From Poriferisocius sp965200775 (lineage in GTDB: Bacteria; Actinomycetota; Acidimicrobiia; Acidimicrobiales; Bin134), in contig OZ241383.1 of NCBI GenBank assembly GCA_965200775.1, positions 1,612,001-1,676,000 on the forward strand: a stretch of DNA of 64,000 nucleotides, given 5' to 3'. Both the position numbers and the translations under genes were made by a program. Positions 34,396 to 43,343 of the stretch are shown piece by piece. Positions within the stretch are counted from its first letter, which is position 1; the number at the start of each line of letters is the position of its first letter. The notes beneath the pieces are model-generated. The model did not search any database. It was not told the origin of the DNA and saw only the letters and a program-made list of their open reading frames with translations.

Positions 34396-35250
34396 CTAGG
34401 TGATCCCCTCGAACAGGTCGGCCTCGGGTACCTCGGTTTCCACCAGGCTTCGGGCCAGCACGTAGTCCTCCCACGGGTAGGCCTCGGCCATGTGGTGATC
34501 GGGCAGACCGAACCAGAACTTGGAGTCGGGGTCCACCTGGGTGCGGTGGGCCAAGAGCGCCTTGGAACGGCGGTCGAAATGGGTGGCGCACTCGATCCTG
34601 GTGGTTATGGCGTCGTCTCTCGACGGCCGGCTGAACCAGCGCTCGTCGTAAGGCGACTCCAGGTTCAGCTCCTCGAACTTGTTGTGCAGGGCGAGGATGC
34701 GGTTTCGAGACCAGGTCACGTAGTACAGCTTCAGCGGCTGCCACGGTTCACCGGCGTCGGGATAGGCCCCGGCGTCGCCTGCAGCGTCGAAGGCCGGCCC
34801 GCTGATCTCGGCCACTCTCAGATGGTCGGGATGCCGGTAGCCCTGCTGGTCTTCCCCGTAGGTGACCACCACGTGAGGGCGCTCCGAGCGGATGATGGCA
34901 ACCAAACGCTCCACAGCTTCGTCGAGGGGGGCCTGGGCGAAGCTGCCGGGATGCGAGTTGGCCTCACTGTCGGCCATCCCCGAGTCGAGGTATCCCAGCC
35001 AGTGAACCCGGTGGTAGCCCAGCACGTCGGCCGCCTCAGCCAGCTCGTCCCTGCGAACCCGGTCGAGGTTGTCCCGCACCTCGGGTCGGTCCATGGCCGG
35101 GTTCAAGATGTCGCCCTGCTCCCCGCCGGTGCAGCAGACCAAAGAGGCCACCACCCCCTGGTCGGAGTACATGGCCACCGTGGCCGAGCCCTTGGACGAC
35201 TCGTCGTCGGGGTGAGCGTGGATGGTGAGGAGTCGGCGTTCGCCAGTCAT
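34396..35250 (-). CDS. mca: Mycothiol S-conjugate amidase
   Basis: A 284-residue PIG-L superfamily zinc amidase. It shows the zinc motif HAHPDDESSKG with the Mca-type SSKG and a second zinc motif GYRHPDH. It cleaves mycothiol S-conjugates to mercapturic acids during detoxification, which implies that the organism makes mycothiol. Start ATG 35250; TAGCCT lies 9 bases before it. MshB is the nearest alternative, but the length and HPDDESSKG region fit Mca. Confidence 0.9.
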   Translation of the reverse strand: MTGERRLLTIHAHPDDESSKGSATVAMYSDQGVVASLVCCTGGEQGDILNPAMDRPEVRDNLDRVRRDELAEAADVLGYHRVHWLGYLDSGMADSEANSHPGSFAQAPLDEAVERLVAIIRSERPHVVVTYGEDQQGYRHPDHLRVAEISGPAFDAAGDAGAYPDAGEPWQPLKLYYVTWSRNRILALHNKFEELNLESPYDERWFSRPSRDDAITTRIECATHFDRRSKALLAHRTQVDPDSKFWFGLPDHHMAEAYPWEDYVLARSLVETEVPEADLFEGIT

Positions 35251-35259
35251 CGCTTGCCC

Positions 35260-35265
35260 AGGCTA
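35260..35265 (-). promoter_or_regulatory. TANNNT -10 box for mca
   Basis: TAGCCT on the minus strand lies 9 bases before the ATG at 35250. Confidence 0.35.
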
Positions 35266-35304
35266 ACCCCGGTTCCGGCAGTCGATGAACCCGTGACACG
35301 GAGT

Positions 35305-35346
35305 CGGTGACAACGAATACACAACCGGTGACAACGAATACACAAC
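35305..35346. repeat. 21-bp perfect tandem repeat in a divergent promoter region
   Basis: Two identical 21-bp units (35305-35325, 35326-35346), beginning CGGTGACAACG, lie between mca and the divergent esterase. The size of two helical turns suits adjacent binding of two regulator dimers on one face of the DNA. Confidence 0.85.
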
Positions 35347-35397
35347 ACCGTTTCCAAACCTCCGTGCCCCATGGACAGCGGCCCGGGAACGGACAAC

Positions 35398-35403
35398 TAA
35401 TCT
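35398..35403 (+). promoter_or_regulatory. TANNNT -10 box for the esterase
   Basis: TAATCT lies 6 bases before the ATG at 35410. Confidence 0.5.
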
Positions 35404-35409
35404 CCGGGG

Positions 35410-36318
35410 ATGGCTAGCCCAGAGTTTGAAGCGGTGCGATCCATGTTGGCGTCGGCACCCAAGCCCGACCCCTCCGAGAGCCCGGTGGAGCGCCGGGCCC
35501 GGTTGGACGCCAATGCCTCGGCAACCCCCCTGGCCGACGGCGTGACCAAGCACCCCGTTGACATCCCCGGCGGGCCCGAAGCGGCCTGGCTCTACCCCGA
35601 GGCCACCGACCCCGACAACCTACCTGTGCTGCTCTTCTTCCACGGCGGGGGCTACCGCGTGGGTTCCATTACGTCCCATCAAGGTTACGGATCACACCTG
35701 GCCTCGCTGATTCCGGCTCGAGTGCTGTTGATCGACTATCGCTTGGCTCCCGAGAACCCGTTCCCCGCTGCCGTGGACGACTGCCTGGCCGCCTACAGAT
35801 GGCTGCTGGACACCAACGTCGATCCGTCTCGCATCGTGTTCATCGGCGACTCGGCAGGAGGGGGGCTGGTGGGGGCGGCCCTTTTGGGAGCGCGCCGACA
35901 CGAATGGCCGCTTCCTGCTGCCGGGGTCTACCTCTCGCCCTGGGTTGATCTCACCAACTCATCGGCGAGCCACACCGAGCGCGATGAGCTTGATGTGATG
36001 TTCTCCCACGACGATGCCACCACCGCGGCCGACTGGTACCTGAACGGCCACGACCCCCGCGACCCGCTGGCTTCCCCCATCTTCGGCAACTGGGCCGGGG
36101 CCGGGATGCCCCCCATGCTGGTTCACGCCGGAGACCACGAGGTGCTGCTCGATGATGCAGTGGGGTTCGCCTCGGAGTTGGAGGCGGCCGGGGTGGAGGT
36201 GGATCACCGGATCTGGCCGGGGATGATCCATGACTTCCAGATCATGTATCCCAACTTCCCGGAAGCAGTAGAGGGCACCAAGGCCATCACCGCCTTCGTT
36301 CAGCGCGTCGTGGGCTGA
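35410..36318 (+). CDS. Alpha/beta hydrolase, HSL (GDXG) family esterase
   Basis: A 302-residue serine esterase/lipase. The HSL-family oxyanion motif HGGGY lies near residue 78, the nucleophile motif GDSAGGG near 145, then catalytic Asp (AGDHEVLLDD) and His (PGMIHDF). The N-terminal cap is short. It is divergent from mca; the 21-bp repeats lie between them. Substrate unknown, likely a short-chain ester. Confidence 0.9.
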   Translation: MASPEFEAVRSMLASAPKPDPSESPVERRARLDANASATPLADGVTKHPVDIPGGPEAAWLYPEATDPDNLPVLLFFHGGGYRVGSITSHQGYGSHLASLIPARVLLIDYRLAPENPFPAAVDDCLAAYRWLLDTNVDPSRIVFIGDSAGGGLVGAALLGARRHEWPLPAAGVYLSPWVDLTNSSASHTERDELDVMFSHDDATTAADWYLNGHDPRDPLASPIFGNWAGAGMPPMLVHAGDHEVLLDDAVGFASELEAAGVEVDHRIWPGMIHDFQIMYPNFPEAVEGTKAITAFVQRVVG

Positions 36319-36379
36319 ACGTGTTCTGTCGATGTTGACGTTGCGAACTCAGGCCTGTGCCTGAGACTGCCGGGTCGGC

Positions 36380-36682
36380 TCAGGCCGATTCCCGCTCGGT
36401 ACGGTGGCGCCTCAGACCGATGACCGGGGTGGAGGGGGCAAAACCCGCCTCGGCCCGCTCGATCTCCGACTCGCCGCCCCAGAAACCGAGTTCCCGCTGG
36501 TCGCGGGCCCAGCTCCGGCATGCACGGATCACACCACACTCACCGCAGATACGACGAGCAGCGTTCTCCCGTCGCTCCCGAGCCGAGGGGCGCTCACCGG
36601 CCGGGGGGAAGAACAGGTCGCTTCTCCCCTTGCAGTTCGCATTTTCCATCCACCAAGGACGTGGCTCCATTGCCATCTCCAC
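36380..36682 (-). CDS. whiB: WhiB family iron-sulfur regulator
   Basis: A 100-residue actinobacterial WhiB-like protein. Four cysteines bind a [4Fe-4S] cluster: Cys17 (NANCKG), Cys46-x2-Cys49-x5-Cys55 (ICGECGVIRAC). The GFWGGESE turn follows, then a basic C-terminus (GLRRHRTER). GTG at 36682 is preferred because GGGAGG lies 6 bases before it. Subclass cannot be assigned. Confidence 0.93.
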   Translation of the reverse strand: MEMAMEPRPWWMENANCKGRSDLFFPPAGERPSARERRENAARRICGECGVIRACRSWARDQRELGFWGGESEIERAEAGFAPSTPVIGLRRHRTERESA

Positions 36683-36825
36683 TCAACGCCTCCCGTTCAT
36701 GTCCGGGGGCTTTTTTCGTTTGGCCTTCTCTTCCGAAAACTACCGACCGAGCAATCGCTTTAGCGTCGGTTTACTTTCTTGTCCAAAAGTTAGACGCTCG
36801 AATAGCGCTCGTCACGATATCCTTT
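36683..36825. other. AT-richer divergent region between whiB and an exporter
   Basis: A 143-base stretch clearly poorer in G+C than its surroundings. It holds the whiB ribosome-binding site, a T-rich run, and an ACCGAC...GTCGGT inverted repeat near 36742-36770. No clear promoter hexamer pair can be assigned. Confidence 0.4.
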
Positions 36826-38403
36826 ATGAATAGTTTTGATAAATCCATCACTTCTGGCGATACAGCGGGTGAAGTAGCTGGTAAAGCCACCCCCGAGGCG
36901 TCCGAGAGCATGCCCAAACGCCAGGTGCTGGTGATAATCGTAACCCTTTTGATGGCTCAGATGATGGCCGCCATTGAGGGCACTGTGGTGTCCACCGCGC
37001 TGCCCACCATCATCGGTGATCTGGGCCGTCGAGACCTCTACACCTGGGTCTTCACCTCCTACTTCATTACTTCCACTTCGTGCACTCCGCTGTGGGGGAA
37101 GCTCTCCGACCTGTGGGGCCGCAAGGGCCTCTACCAAGCTGCTATCGCCACCTTCATGATCGGGTCGATCCTGGCGGGGATGTCGTCGGGCATGACCATG
37201 CTCATCGTGTTCAGGGCGGTGCAGGGCCTCGGCTCCGGGGGGTTGTTCACCCTCTCGATGGCGATTCTGGCCGATGTGGTATCGCCCCGGGAGCGGGGGC
37301 GTTACCAGGGATACATGGGAGGTATATTCGCCCTGGCCACCATCCTGGGACCGCTCGCCGGGGGCTTGCTGGTGGATTACGCCCACTGGCGATGGGTGTT
37401 CTTCATGGTCCTCCCCCTGGGGGCGATCGCCTTGATCATGTCGGTCACCCACCTGGAGCTGGCCTTCACCCGCCGGGAGGCCAGGGTCGACTACACCGGA
37501 GCCGGGCTGCTGGTGGTGTGGGTGATCACCCTCATCCTGGCCATGGAGCTGGGAGGAGACTCGTGGAGTTGGGGGTCGGCGCCGTCGGTCGGGCTCATGG
37601 TGGTCGGGGTGGGCACTCTGGGGCTATTCATCTTCCACCAGCGGCGGGTGGACGAGGCCATCCTCCCTCCCCGGCTGTTCCAACTCAGGCTGTTCAACAT
37701 CTCCAGCGTGCTGCAGTTCATTACCGGAGCCACGATGCTGAGCGCGGGCATCTTCGGGCCCCTCTTCCTCCAGGTGGTCACCGGGGTGAACGCCACCCGG
37801 TCGGGGCTGCTGCTGGTGCCGATGACGATGGGAATGCTGATCACCTCGGTGGGCAGCGGGCAGATTCTCACCCACACCGGGCGCTACAAGGCCGTGCCCA
37901 TCGTGGGGTCCTGCGTGCTCACCTTCGGGGCCTGGCTGCTTTCCACCATGAGCGCCGACACCAGCACCTGGACGGCGATGGCCTACCTGTTCACGGTGGG
38001 CTGCGGGGTGGGGTTCATCATGCAGGTGTTGCTGGTGGCGGTGCAGAACGTGGTACCCCATGGCGACCTGGGAGCGGCCACCTCAGCGGCCAACTTCTTC
38101 CGCTCCCTTGGCCAGACGTTCGGCGCCGCTGTGCTGGGGGTGGTGTTCACCGCCCGACTCGACCACTACCTCCCCCGGCTGGTCCCCGGTGCCGATCAGT
38201 TGGACATCGAAGCACTCATCGCCGCTCCTACCCGCATCAAGACCATCGAAAACCCGGAGGTGCGCGTCGGCATCGTGGAGTCATTTGCCAGTGCCATTGC
38301 CGACCTCTACTGGTGGGCGGTTCCCGTGTCCGCTCTGGCCGTGGTGCTGGCTCTTCTGGTGCCCGAATACCGCTTGCGAGACAAGGCCGTCGTAGGCAAC
38401 TGA
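36826..38403 (+). CDS. MFS transporter, DHA2 (EmrB/QacA) family
   Basis: A 525-residue 14-segment drug exporter-like protein. Motifs: EGTVVSTALPTIIGDLGR in TM1, GKLSDLWGRKG (motif A), RAVQGLGSGGLFTLSM (motif B) and LGPLAGGLLVDYAHWRWVF (motif C). The ATG at 36826 follows AT-rich DNA; the first 30 residues are polar, so ATG at 36910 (MPKRQ) is a possible alternative. It is a second DHA2 exporter, similar to the one at 8683-10278, divergent from whiB. Confidence 0.88.
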   Translation: MNSFDKSITSGDTAGEVAGKATPEASESMPKRQVLVIIVTLLMAQMMAAIEGTVVSTALPTIIGDLGRRDLYTWVFTSYFITSTSCTPLWGKLSDLWGRKGLYQAAIATFMIGSILAGMSSGMTMLIVFRAVQGLGSGGLFTLSMAILADVVSPRERGRYQGYMGGIFALATILGPLAGGLLVDYAHWRWVFFMVLPLGAIALIMSVTHLELAFTRREARVDYTGAGLLVVWVITLILAMELGGDSWSWGSAPSVGLMVVGVGTLGLFIFHQRRVDEAILPPRLFQLRLFNISSVLQFITGATMLSAGIFGPLFLQVVTGVNATRSGLLLVPMTMGMLITSVGSGQILTHTGRYKAVPIVGSCVLTFGAWLLSTMSADTSTWTAMAYLFTVGCGVGFIMQVLLVAVQNVVPHGDLGAATSAANFFRSLGQTFGAAVLGVVFTARLDHYLPRLVPGADQLDIEALIAAPTRIKTIENPEVRVGIVESFASAIADLYWWAVPVSALAVVLALLVPEYRLRDKAVVGN

Positions 38404-38422
38404 GGGCTTCCCCTCATGCCCA

Positions 38423-39436
38423 TCAGCCAGGATGCTCGGTTGTTCGGGCGGCGCTTGCGATCCGGTCTCGGCGCTCGGAGATCAGCCGACCCGCTCCGAC
38501 CCCGGTGGAGCTGAGCGCTCGCATCACTCCCAGAAGGCTCTCGTCCCGCAGCCGCTCCAGCTCGGCCACAGTGCGCCCACCGGCCTGGTCCTCGCAGCCC
38601 GACGCCATCGCCTCGATGAGGTCGTCGGTGAGTTCGGGGGCTTCCATGTGGGTCCAGGGCAGCTTCAGGGCCGGTCCGAACTGGCCCAGCATGTGGCGCA
38701 TCCCGCCGTCACCCCCGGCCAGATGGAAGGTGAGGTTGGTGCCCATGGCCGCCCATCGCAGGCCAGGGCCGTAAACCACCGCATCGTCGAGCTCGGCGGT
38801 GGTGGCCACGCCGTCGTTCACCAGGTGCAGTATCTCGCGCCACAGGGCCTCCTGGAGGCGGTCGGACAGGTAGCCGGCGATCTCGTTTCGCACCACCAGC
38901 GGGTGCATTACCAGGTCGTCGTAGTGATCAACCGCCGCGGACACTGCCTCGGGGCTGGTGGCCTTCCCCGCTACCACCTCCACCAGGGGCAGAAGGTAAA
39001 CCGGGTTGAAAGGGTGACCGATCAGCAGGCGCTCCGGATGGCTGAGTTCCTCCGCCAAGCGGGTGGGTAACAGACCCGAGGAGCTACTGGCGATCACCGA
39101 GGCAGGCGGAGCGGCGGCGTCCAGGCGACGGAGCAGAAGGCGCTTAAGGTCTTCGTTTTCCGGGGCGCTCTCCTGCACAAATGAAGCAACGGCGGCTACC
39201 TCCTCGGCGGACTCGGCCCACCGCACCCGCCCTGGATCAGCTCCGGGAAACAGGCCGAGTTCCACCGCTGCAGGCCAGGCTCGTCCAATCGCTTCGTGCA
39301 GCCGCTCCTCGGCCCCGGCACCGGGATCCCACGCCGCCACGTCGTACCCCCGGGCCAGCACCCGCACCGCCCATCCCGCACCAATCACCCCAGTCCCCAC
39401 CAGCCCGATTATCCTCCCCGACTCTGTTGGGACCAC
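38423..39436 (-). CDS. 3-hydroxyacyl-CoA dehydrogenase / carnitine dehydrogenase-like
   Basis: A 337-residue protein with N-terminal Rossmann motif IGLVGTGVIGAGWAVRVLARG, the SSSSGLLPT and GHPFNPVYLLPLVEVV signature of 3-hydroxyacyl-CoA dehydrogenases, and a C-terminal helical domain. The pattern is close to L-carnitine 3-dehydrogenase as well as hydroxyacyl-CoA dehydrogenase. GTG at 39436 gives a natural N-terminus; the extra upstream codons would overlap non-coding DNA after the channel gene. Confidence 0.82.
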   Translation of the reverse strand: MVPTESGRIIGLVGTGVIGAGWAVRVLARGYDVAAWDPGAGAEERLHEAIGRAWPAAVELGLFPGADPGRVRWAESAEEVAAVASFVQESAPENEDLKRLLLRRLDAAAPPASVIASSSSGLLPTRLAEELSHPERLLIGHPFNPVYLLPLVEVVAGKATSPEAVSAAVDHYDDLVMHPLVVRNEIAGYLSDRLQEALWREILHLVNDGVATTAELDDAVVYGPGLRWAAMGTNLTFHLAGGDGGMRHMLGQFGPALKLPWTHMEAPELTDDLIEAMASGCEDQAGGRTVAELERLRDESLLGVMRALSSTGVGAGRLISERRDRIASAARTTEHPG

Positions 39437-39568
39437 TAGACGATCCGAACCAGCAAACCTGGGGCGGGTGCTTGCTCCTCTACAGGAGCACAATCGAATA
39501 TCGCCACCAGGCTGCTACCAGTTGAATGTCGTCGCCCGACTTGGGATAACGCCCGAAGAAGTGCGGCC

Positions 39569-40350
39569 TTACCCACCAGAGGAGTCCTCAAGTCGAGTGT
39601 TGAGGCGGTCAACCACAGCGGTGAGGTCGCCAACCTGCGCGGTGAGCTGCTCAATCTGACGCCCAATCGCCGGCTCATCCCTAGCCGTCGTGAACATGGC
39701 AGCAAGGTTGGCGATAACAACTCCAACACAGTCACTCCCACGACCATCAGCAATACCGCGGCGATCTTCTCTCCGGCGGTGATGGGGAACACGTCGCCGT
39801 AGCCGACGATGGTCATAGTCAGGATCGTCCACCAGGTGGTCCCACCGTAGGAGTCGATCCCACCGCTTCCGCCGCCCTCGAATTGCCACACCGTCGCCAA
39901 GAAGGCGACAACCAGCACTTTGGCGGCAACTATGACGTACCTCCCCGAAAGATCACCCCACATCTGCTTGGCCGTTTGCCAGGACCTTAGGCCCAACGCG
40001 GTGACCCGGAAGGCTCTGAGAAGCTTGAGCAGCCGGACTGAGCGCAGAGCACGAAGCGGCATGAGCACTGGGATCAACGTCAACGCGACGATGACAAAGT
40101 CGTACCGCCTACTCGCCGCGAACCGAACCCGACCGGGCCCATGCAACACCAGCCTCACCACAAGGTCAGCGACGAACACCCCCGATATGGCCCAGTACAA
40201 CGGCCCGGCCACCATTTCGACGAACGAAAAAGCGCCTTCCAGCACCAGCAGAGGGATGCTTCCCAGGGCCAGCACCAGCATCGGCAAATCTGAGGCAACC
40301 TCCCACCGAGCCAGAGGACTGATAGGAGGTTGCTGGGGTGGATTTGCCAT
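39569..40350 (-). pseudogene. Voltage-gated potassium channel-like gene with a one-base frameshift
   Basis: A channel of about 260 residues if repaired. Several membrane helices include an S4-like segment LRALRSVRLLKLLRAFRV, followed by the pore and filter TIVGYGD. After VVGVTV the frame is lost near 39725-39730. The expected end (GVVIANLAAMFTTARDEP and a coiled-coil tail ending DTRL-like ...LEDSSGG) is intact in another frame and stops at 39569. ATG at 40350 is supported by a TATGCT box 6 bases upstream. A single missing base explains everything; true mutation and sequence error cannot be told apart. Confidence 0.8.
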
Positions 40351-40356
40351 CGGCCA

Positions 40357-40362
40357 AGCATA
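40357..40362 (-). promoter_or_regulatory. TANNNT -10 box for the channel gene
   Basis: TATGCT on the minus strand lies 6 bases before the ATG at 40350. Confidence 0.5.
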
Positions 40363-40447
40363 GAACGGCGTCTCCATAGGCATCGGACATGTCGAGTGGC
40401 ATAGCGTGTCACCAAAGAGGCGGTAGCCCCCAAGGACGGTGAGAAGC

Positions 40448-41797
40448 ATGACAGAAACTGACTTTGAGCCAGCGCGGCTAATTCCGGTGGCTGGAATCAA
40501 GGGAGCCAAGGAAGCAGAGGACAGAGCCACATCCGCGCTCTTGTCGGTGATGAGCGTGGTACCTTCGTTCGCCCGGAAGCTGATGGTGCCCATAGGGTGT
40601 ACGTCGGCAAAGAGGGCTCGAATTTCGACCTACATCCAACCAGGTTTCAAGGCGGAAGACGGAAGGCCTGTTGTACCTGACGGCCTGATTCGGGTTGAGG
40701 TAGGCCAAAGAACTGCGTTTGCAGCACTCGTAGAAGCAAAGACTGGGAAGAACAAGCTCAACGCCGATCAGGTTAATGACTACTTGGAAGCAGCCAAGGC
40801 CGAAGGTATCAACTGCGTTATTACGATTTCCAACGAAATCGCACCGTTCCCTGGGGTTCATCCCACAAGCGGCCTCAAGGTCCGGTCGAACTCCAAAACG
40901 CAAGCCCATCATCTTTCCTGGGCACTGATATTGGCCGAGGCAGTAAAGGAGCACTCGCATCGCGGGGTTGATGACCCTGAGCAAGCGTGGATCCTCAGCG
41001 AGTTGATCCGCTACCTGTCCCACGAAAAATCCGGGGTTCTGGACTTCGCGGACATGGGAGATAACTGGACAACAGTTCTCGAAGGTGCAACTGACGACAG
41101 CTTGTCACGTCGAAGCCCCGAGGTTGCCGAGATCTGTCAGCGGTGGGACCAGCTACTAAGGTTCACTACCCTGAAGTTGAGTACGGAGATTGGCACAGAC
41201 GTAACGGAGGTGATTCCTCGTTCACACCGTCAGAATCCGCAGTCCCGAAATAAGGACTTCATCACCTCTCTGTGCTCTGAGGCGACGCTATCTGGTATCA
41301 TGCGCGTCCCAGATGGGGCCGCCGACATCTCTGCAACTGTTGACCTCAAAGCCAGAAGGGTCACCATCAGCACCCAACTTACGGCCCCGGACGATCGAAC
41401 ACCTCGAGCAGCAATTGTCTGGTTAGTCAAGCAAATGAAGGCCGCTCCCGGGTCTGTCTTGATTGATATCTACCAAAAGTCTCGCCGCGCCGCGATCACC
41501 CAAGCACTGGAGGAGCTACGCGAAGACCCCAAGAGTGGACTCCTCGACTCGAAGCAACCTCCCAGCAAATTTGTTATCCGGCAGCAAAGCAAGATGGGGA
41601 CGGGACGGCGGTCCACCCGTAAGAAGGGGTTTATTGACTCGGTGATGGACGCAGTAATCGAGTTTTACGCAGATGTGTTTCAAGACCTCCAAGCGTTTAC
41701 GCCACGTGCTCCGGCCCTGGAGCGCCACCAAAAGCCAAATGACCATGCCCAGACGTCAAACGAGCAGAATGAGACAATAGGGAAGTCAGGAGACTGA
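40448..41797 (+). CDS. Stress-response/nuclease-like protein of unknown function
   Basis: A 449-residue cytoplasmic protein. It resembles actinobacterial proteins loosely annotated as stress response proteins (MTETDFEPARLIPVAGIKG start, FADMGDNWTTVLEGA). An internal region looks like a PD-(D/E)XK nuclease core: Asp78, Glu96-x-Lys98 (VEAKTG) and Gln108, followed by CVITISNE. It is visibly poorer in G+C than neighbouring genes and uses rarer codons, hinting at acquisition. No neighbour suggests a partner. The nuclease reading is inference. Confidence 0.7.
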   Translation: MTETDFEPARLIPVAGIKGAKEAEDRATSALLSVMSVVPSFARKLMVPIGCTSAKRARISTYIQPGFKAEDGRPVVPDGLIRVEVGQRTAFAALVEAKTGKNKLNADQVNDYLEAAKAEGINCVITISNEIAPFPGVHPTSGLKVRSNSKTQAHHLSWALILAEAVKEHSHRGVDDPEQAWILSELIRYLSHEKSGVLDFADMGDNWTTVLEGATDDSLSRRSPEVAEICQRWDQLLRFTTLKLSTEIGTDVTEVIPRSHRQNPQSRNKDFITSLCSEATLSGIMRVPDGAADISATVDLKARRVTISTQLTAPDDRTPRAAIVWLVKQMKAAPGSVLIDIYQKSRRAAITQALEELREDPKSGLLDSKQPPSKFVIRQQSKMGTGRRSTRKKGFIDSVMDAVIEFYADVFQDLQAFTPRAPALERHQKPNDHAQTSNEQNETIGKSGD

Positions 41798-41905
41798 AAC
41801 CAGCCCTGCCCTAATCGGCGTTATTGGGTGCCTTCGGCACTACCCGTCAACGAACCAAGCCCCCTCGTGCTCGGTTGCCGAGTCCGGCATAGCCGACACT
41901 TCCGG

Positions 41906-42679
41906 TTACCAGGTGGGGTTGGTGAGGACGCCGCCGTCCACCACTAGGTCGGCGCCGGTGATCCACCGGGCCAGGTCTGAGCAGAGAAACACGCAGGCGT
42001 CGCCGACATCCTCGGGGGTTCCGAGCCGGCCCAACGGGGCGGCGGTTCTCCAGCGTTGCACGCCCTCCGGCCAGTCGTCCTCCAGGCCGGGACGGTTGAT
42101 CAGCCCCGGCGACACCGAGTTGACCCTTATCCCGTGAGGCCCCCAGGCCAGGGCCGCTGCTCGGGCGTGCATCACCAGCCCGGCCTTGGACGTGGCGTAG
42201 TGGCCGTGGACCGGGGTGGGATGCCGGGCCTCGATCGAGGCCACATGGACAATGGCACCACCGGTCCCCTGCTCTCGCATGACGGATGCGGCGGCCTGAG
42301 TGAGCCGGTGAGCGGCGGTGAGGTTGGTGTCGATCATCTCCGACCACTGCATGTCGTCCAGTTCGGTGAACGGAACCACCGGCTGGATGGCTGCATTGTT
42401 CACCAGGGCATCGACCTTCCCGAAACGCTCGATGGCTGCATCCACAACGCTGGCGGGGCCGACCTCGTCGGTGAGGTCGGCCCGCACCTCGGTGACCAAC
42501 CCCCGACTGGGCTCGGTGAGATGATCCACCGGTGACGACCGGGTATGGGCCACAACCCGGGCACCGGACAACACCATCCGCTCGACGATCCCGATTCCGA
42601 TCCCACCACCCGCGCCGGTCACGATCACCACCCTGTCGCCGAGGTCGAGCATCCTGGCCGGGGGCTTCAGCGCAGTCAT
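41906..42679 (-). CDS. SDR family oxidoreductase
   Basis: A 257-residue classical SDR with TGAGGGIGIGIVERM, NNAAIQ, Ser in VHVASIEA and YATSKAG, then a LVVDGGVLTNP ending. It starts at ATG 42679, 56 bases after the cupin gene on the same strand, so the two probably share an operon. The substrate is unknown. Confidence 0.86.
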   Translation of the reverse strand: MTALKPPARMLDLGDRVVIVTGAGGGIGIGIVERMVLSGARVVAHTRSSPVDHLTEPSRGLVTEVRADLTDEVGPASVVDAAIERFGKVDALVNNAAIQPVVPFTELDDMQWSEMIDTNLTAAHRLTQAAASVMREQGTGGAIVHVASIEARHPTPVHGHYATSKAGLVMHARAAALAWGPHGIRVNSVSPGLINRPGLEDDWPEGVQRWRTAAPLGRLGTPEDVGDACVFLCSDLARWITGADLVVDGGVLTNPTW

Positions 42680-42734
42680 GGCTGCACCGAAGTGAAGTTG
42701 ATCGATGTGTAGTTTGGTCGGGGCTTAGGCGCGG

Positions 42735-43217
42735 TCATGGCCGCACCAGAGCGGCGATCTCTGCTGCGGCCTGGGGGTATCCAGCGACAAGGCTCTCGGC
42801 GTCACCCAGCTCGAAGCCGTCTTGGTGATACGGCGGGGCCATGGTTGTGCCGACCAGCGACCACTCCCCGAGGGTGGACGCCCCCATCCATGTTTGGGCG
42901 GCAACAGGCACGAACGGCCTCTGTCCGGCCACCAGGTCGGGGCCCAGCACCGGACGGTCAACCGTCCCGTCGGGGTGCAGCAGCAGCATTGCCACCGATG
43001 CTCCCCAGTAGTGGTGCCACATTTCCGGGCCGTCCAGCCGGTGCAGGGCCGAAAAGTCGCCGGGTTGGAGCAGGAAGTAGATGGCGGTGCTGTGATGGTC
43101 CCGCCACACCTGTCGCCACATCCCCCCTTCCTCAGGCAGAGGTTCCAGCTCCAACAGTGCAACCACCTCCGCCCCGGTCAACTTCGTCGGCTCCCCCGGC
43201 TGTGCCCTCGCACCCAT
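42735..43217 (-). CDS. Cupin_5 (DUF985) family protein
   Basis: A 160-residue single-domain cupin. Family features are GGMWRQVWRDHHSTAIYFLL, the metal-like motif SALHRLDGPEMWHHYWG, and GTTMAPPYHQDGFELGD near the end. It may be a sugar epimerase-like or metal-binding protein; function is not established. TAGGGT lies 9 bases before the ATG at 43217. Confidence 0.85.
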   Translation of the reverse strand: MGARAQPGEPTKLTGAEVVALLELEPLPEEGGMWRQVWRDHHSTAIYFLLQPGDFSALHRLDGPEMWHHYWGASVAMLLLHPDGTVDRPVLGPDLVAGQRPFVPVAAQTWMGASTLGEWSLVGTTMAPPYHQDGFELGDAESLVAGYPQAAAEIAALVRP

Positions 43218-43226
43218 CGCCCACCG

Positions 43227-43232
43227 ACCCTA
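43227..43232 (-). promoter_or_regulatory. TANNNT -10 box for the cupin gene
   Basis: TAGGGT on the minus strand lies 9 bases before the ATG at 43217. Confidence 0.35.
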
Positions 43233-43343
43233 CTCTTTCCGCCCCGACCCCCGAACCGTTCCGGAAAGTTGGCGCCCCGCCACCGATCCCACAACCCCCA
43301 AGACAGTAAGTTTGTCGCCTACTTTCCCGTACGGAGGACTCCC

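Noticed and set aside
39700..39740. Programmed ribosomal frameshifting in the potassium channel gene.
   Set aside because: No slippery heptamer or downstream pseudoknot is visible at the phase change; a plain one-base deletion or sequence error is simpler.
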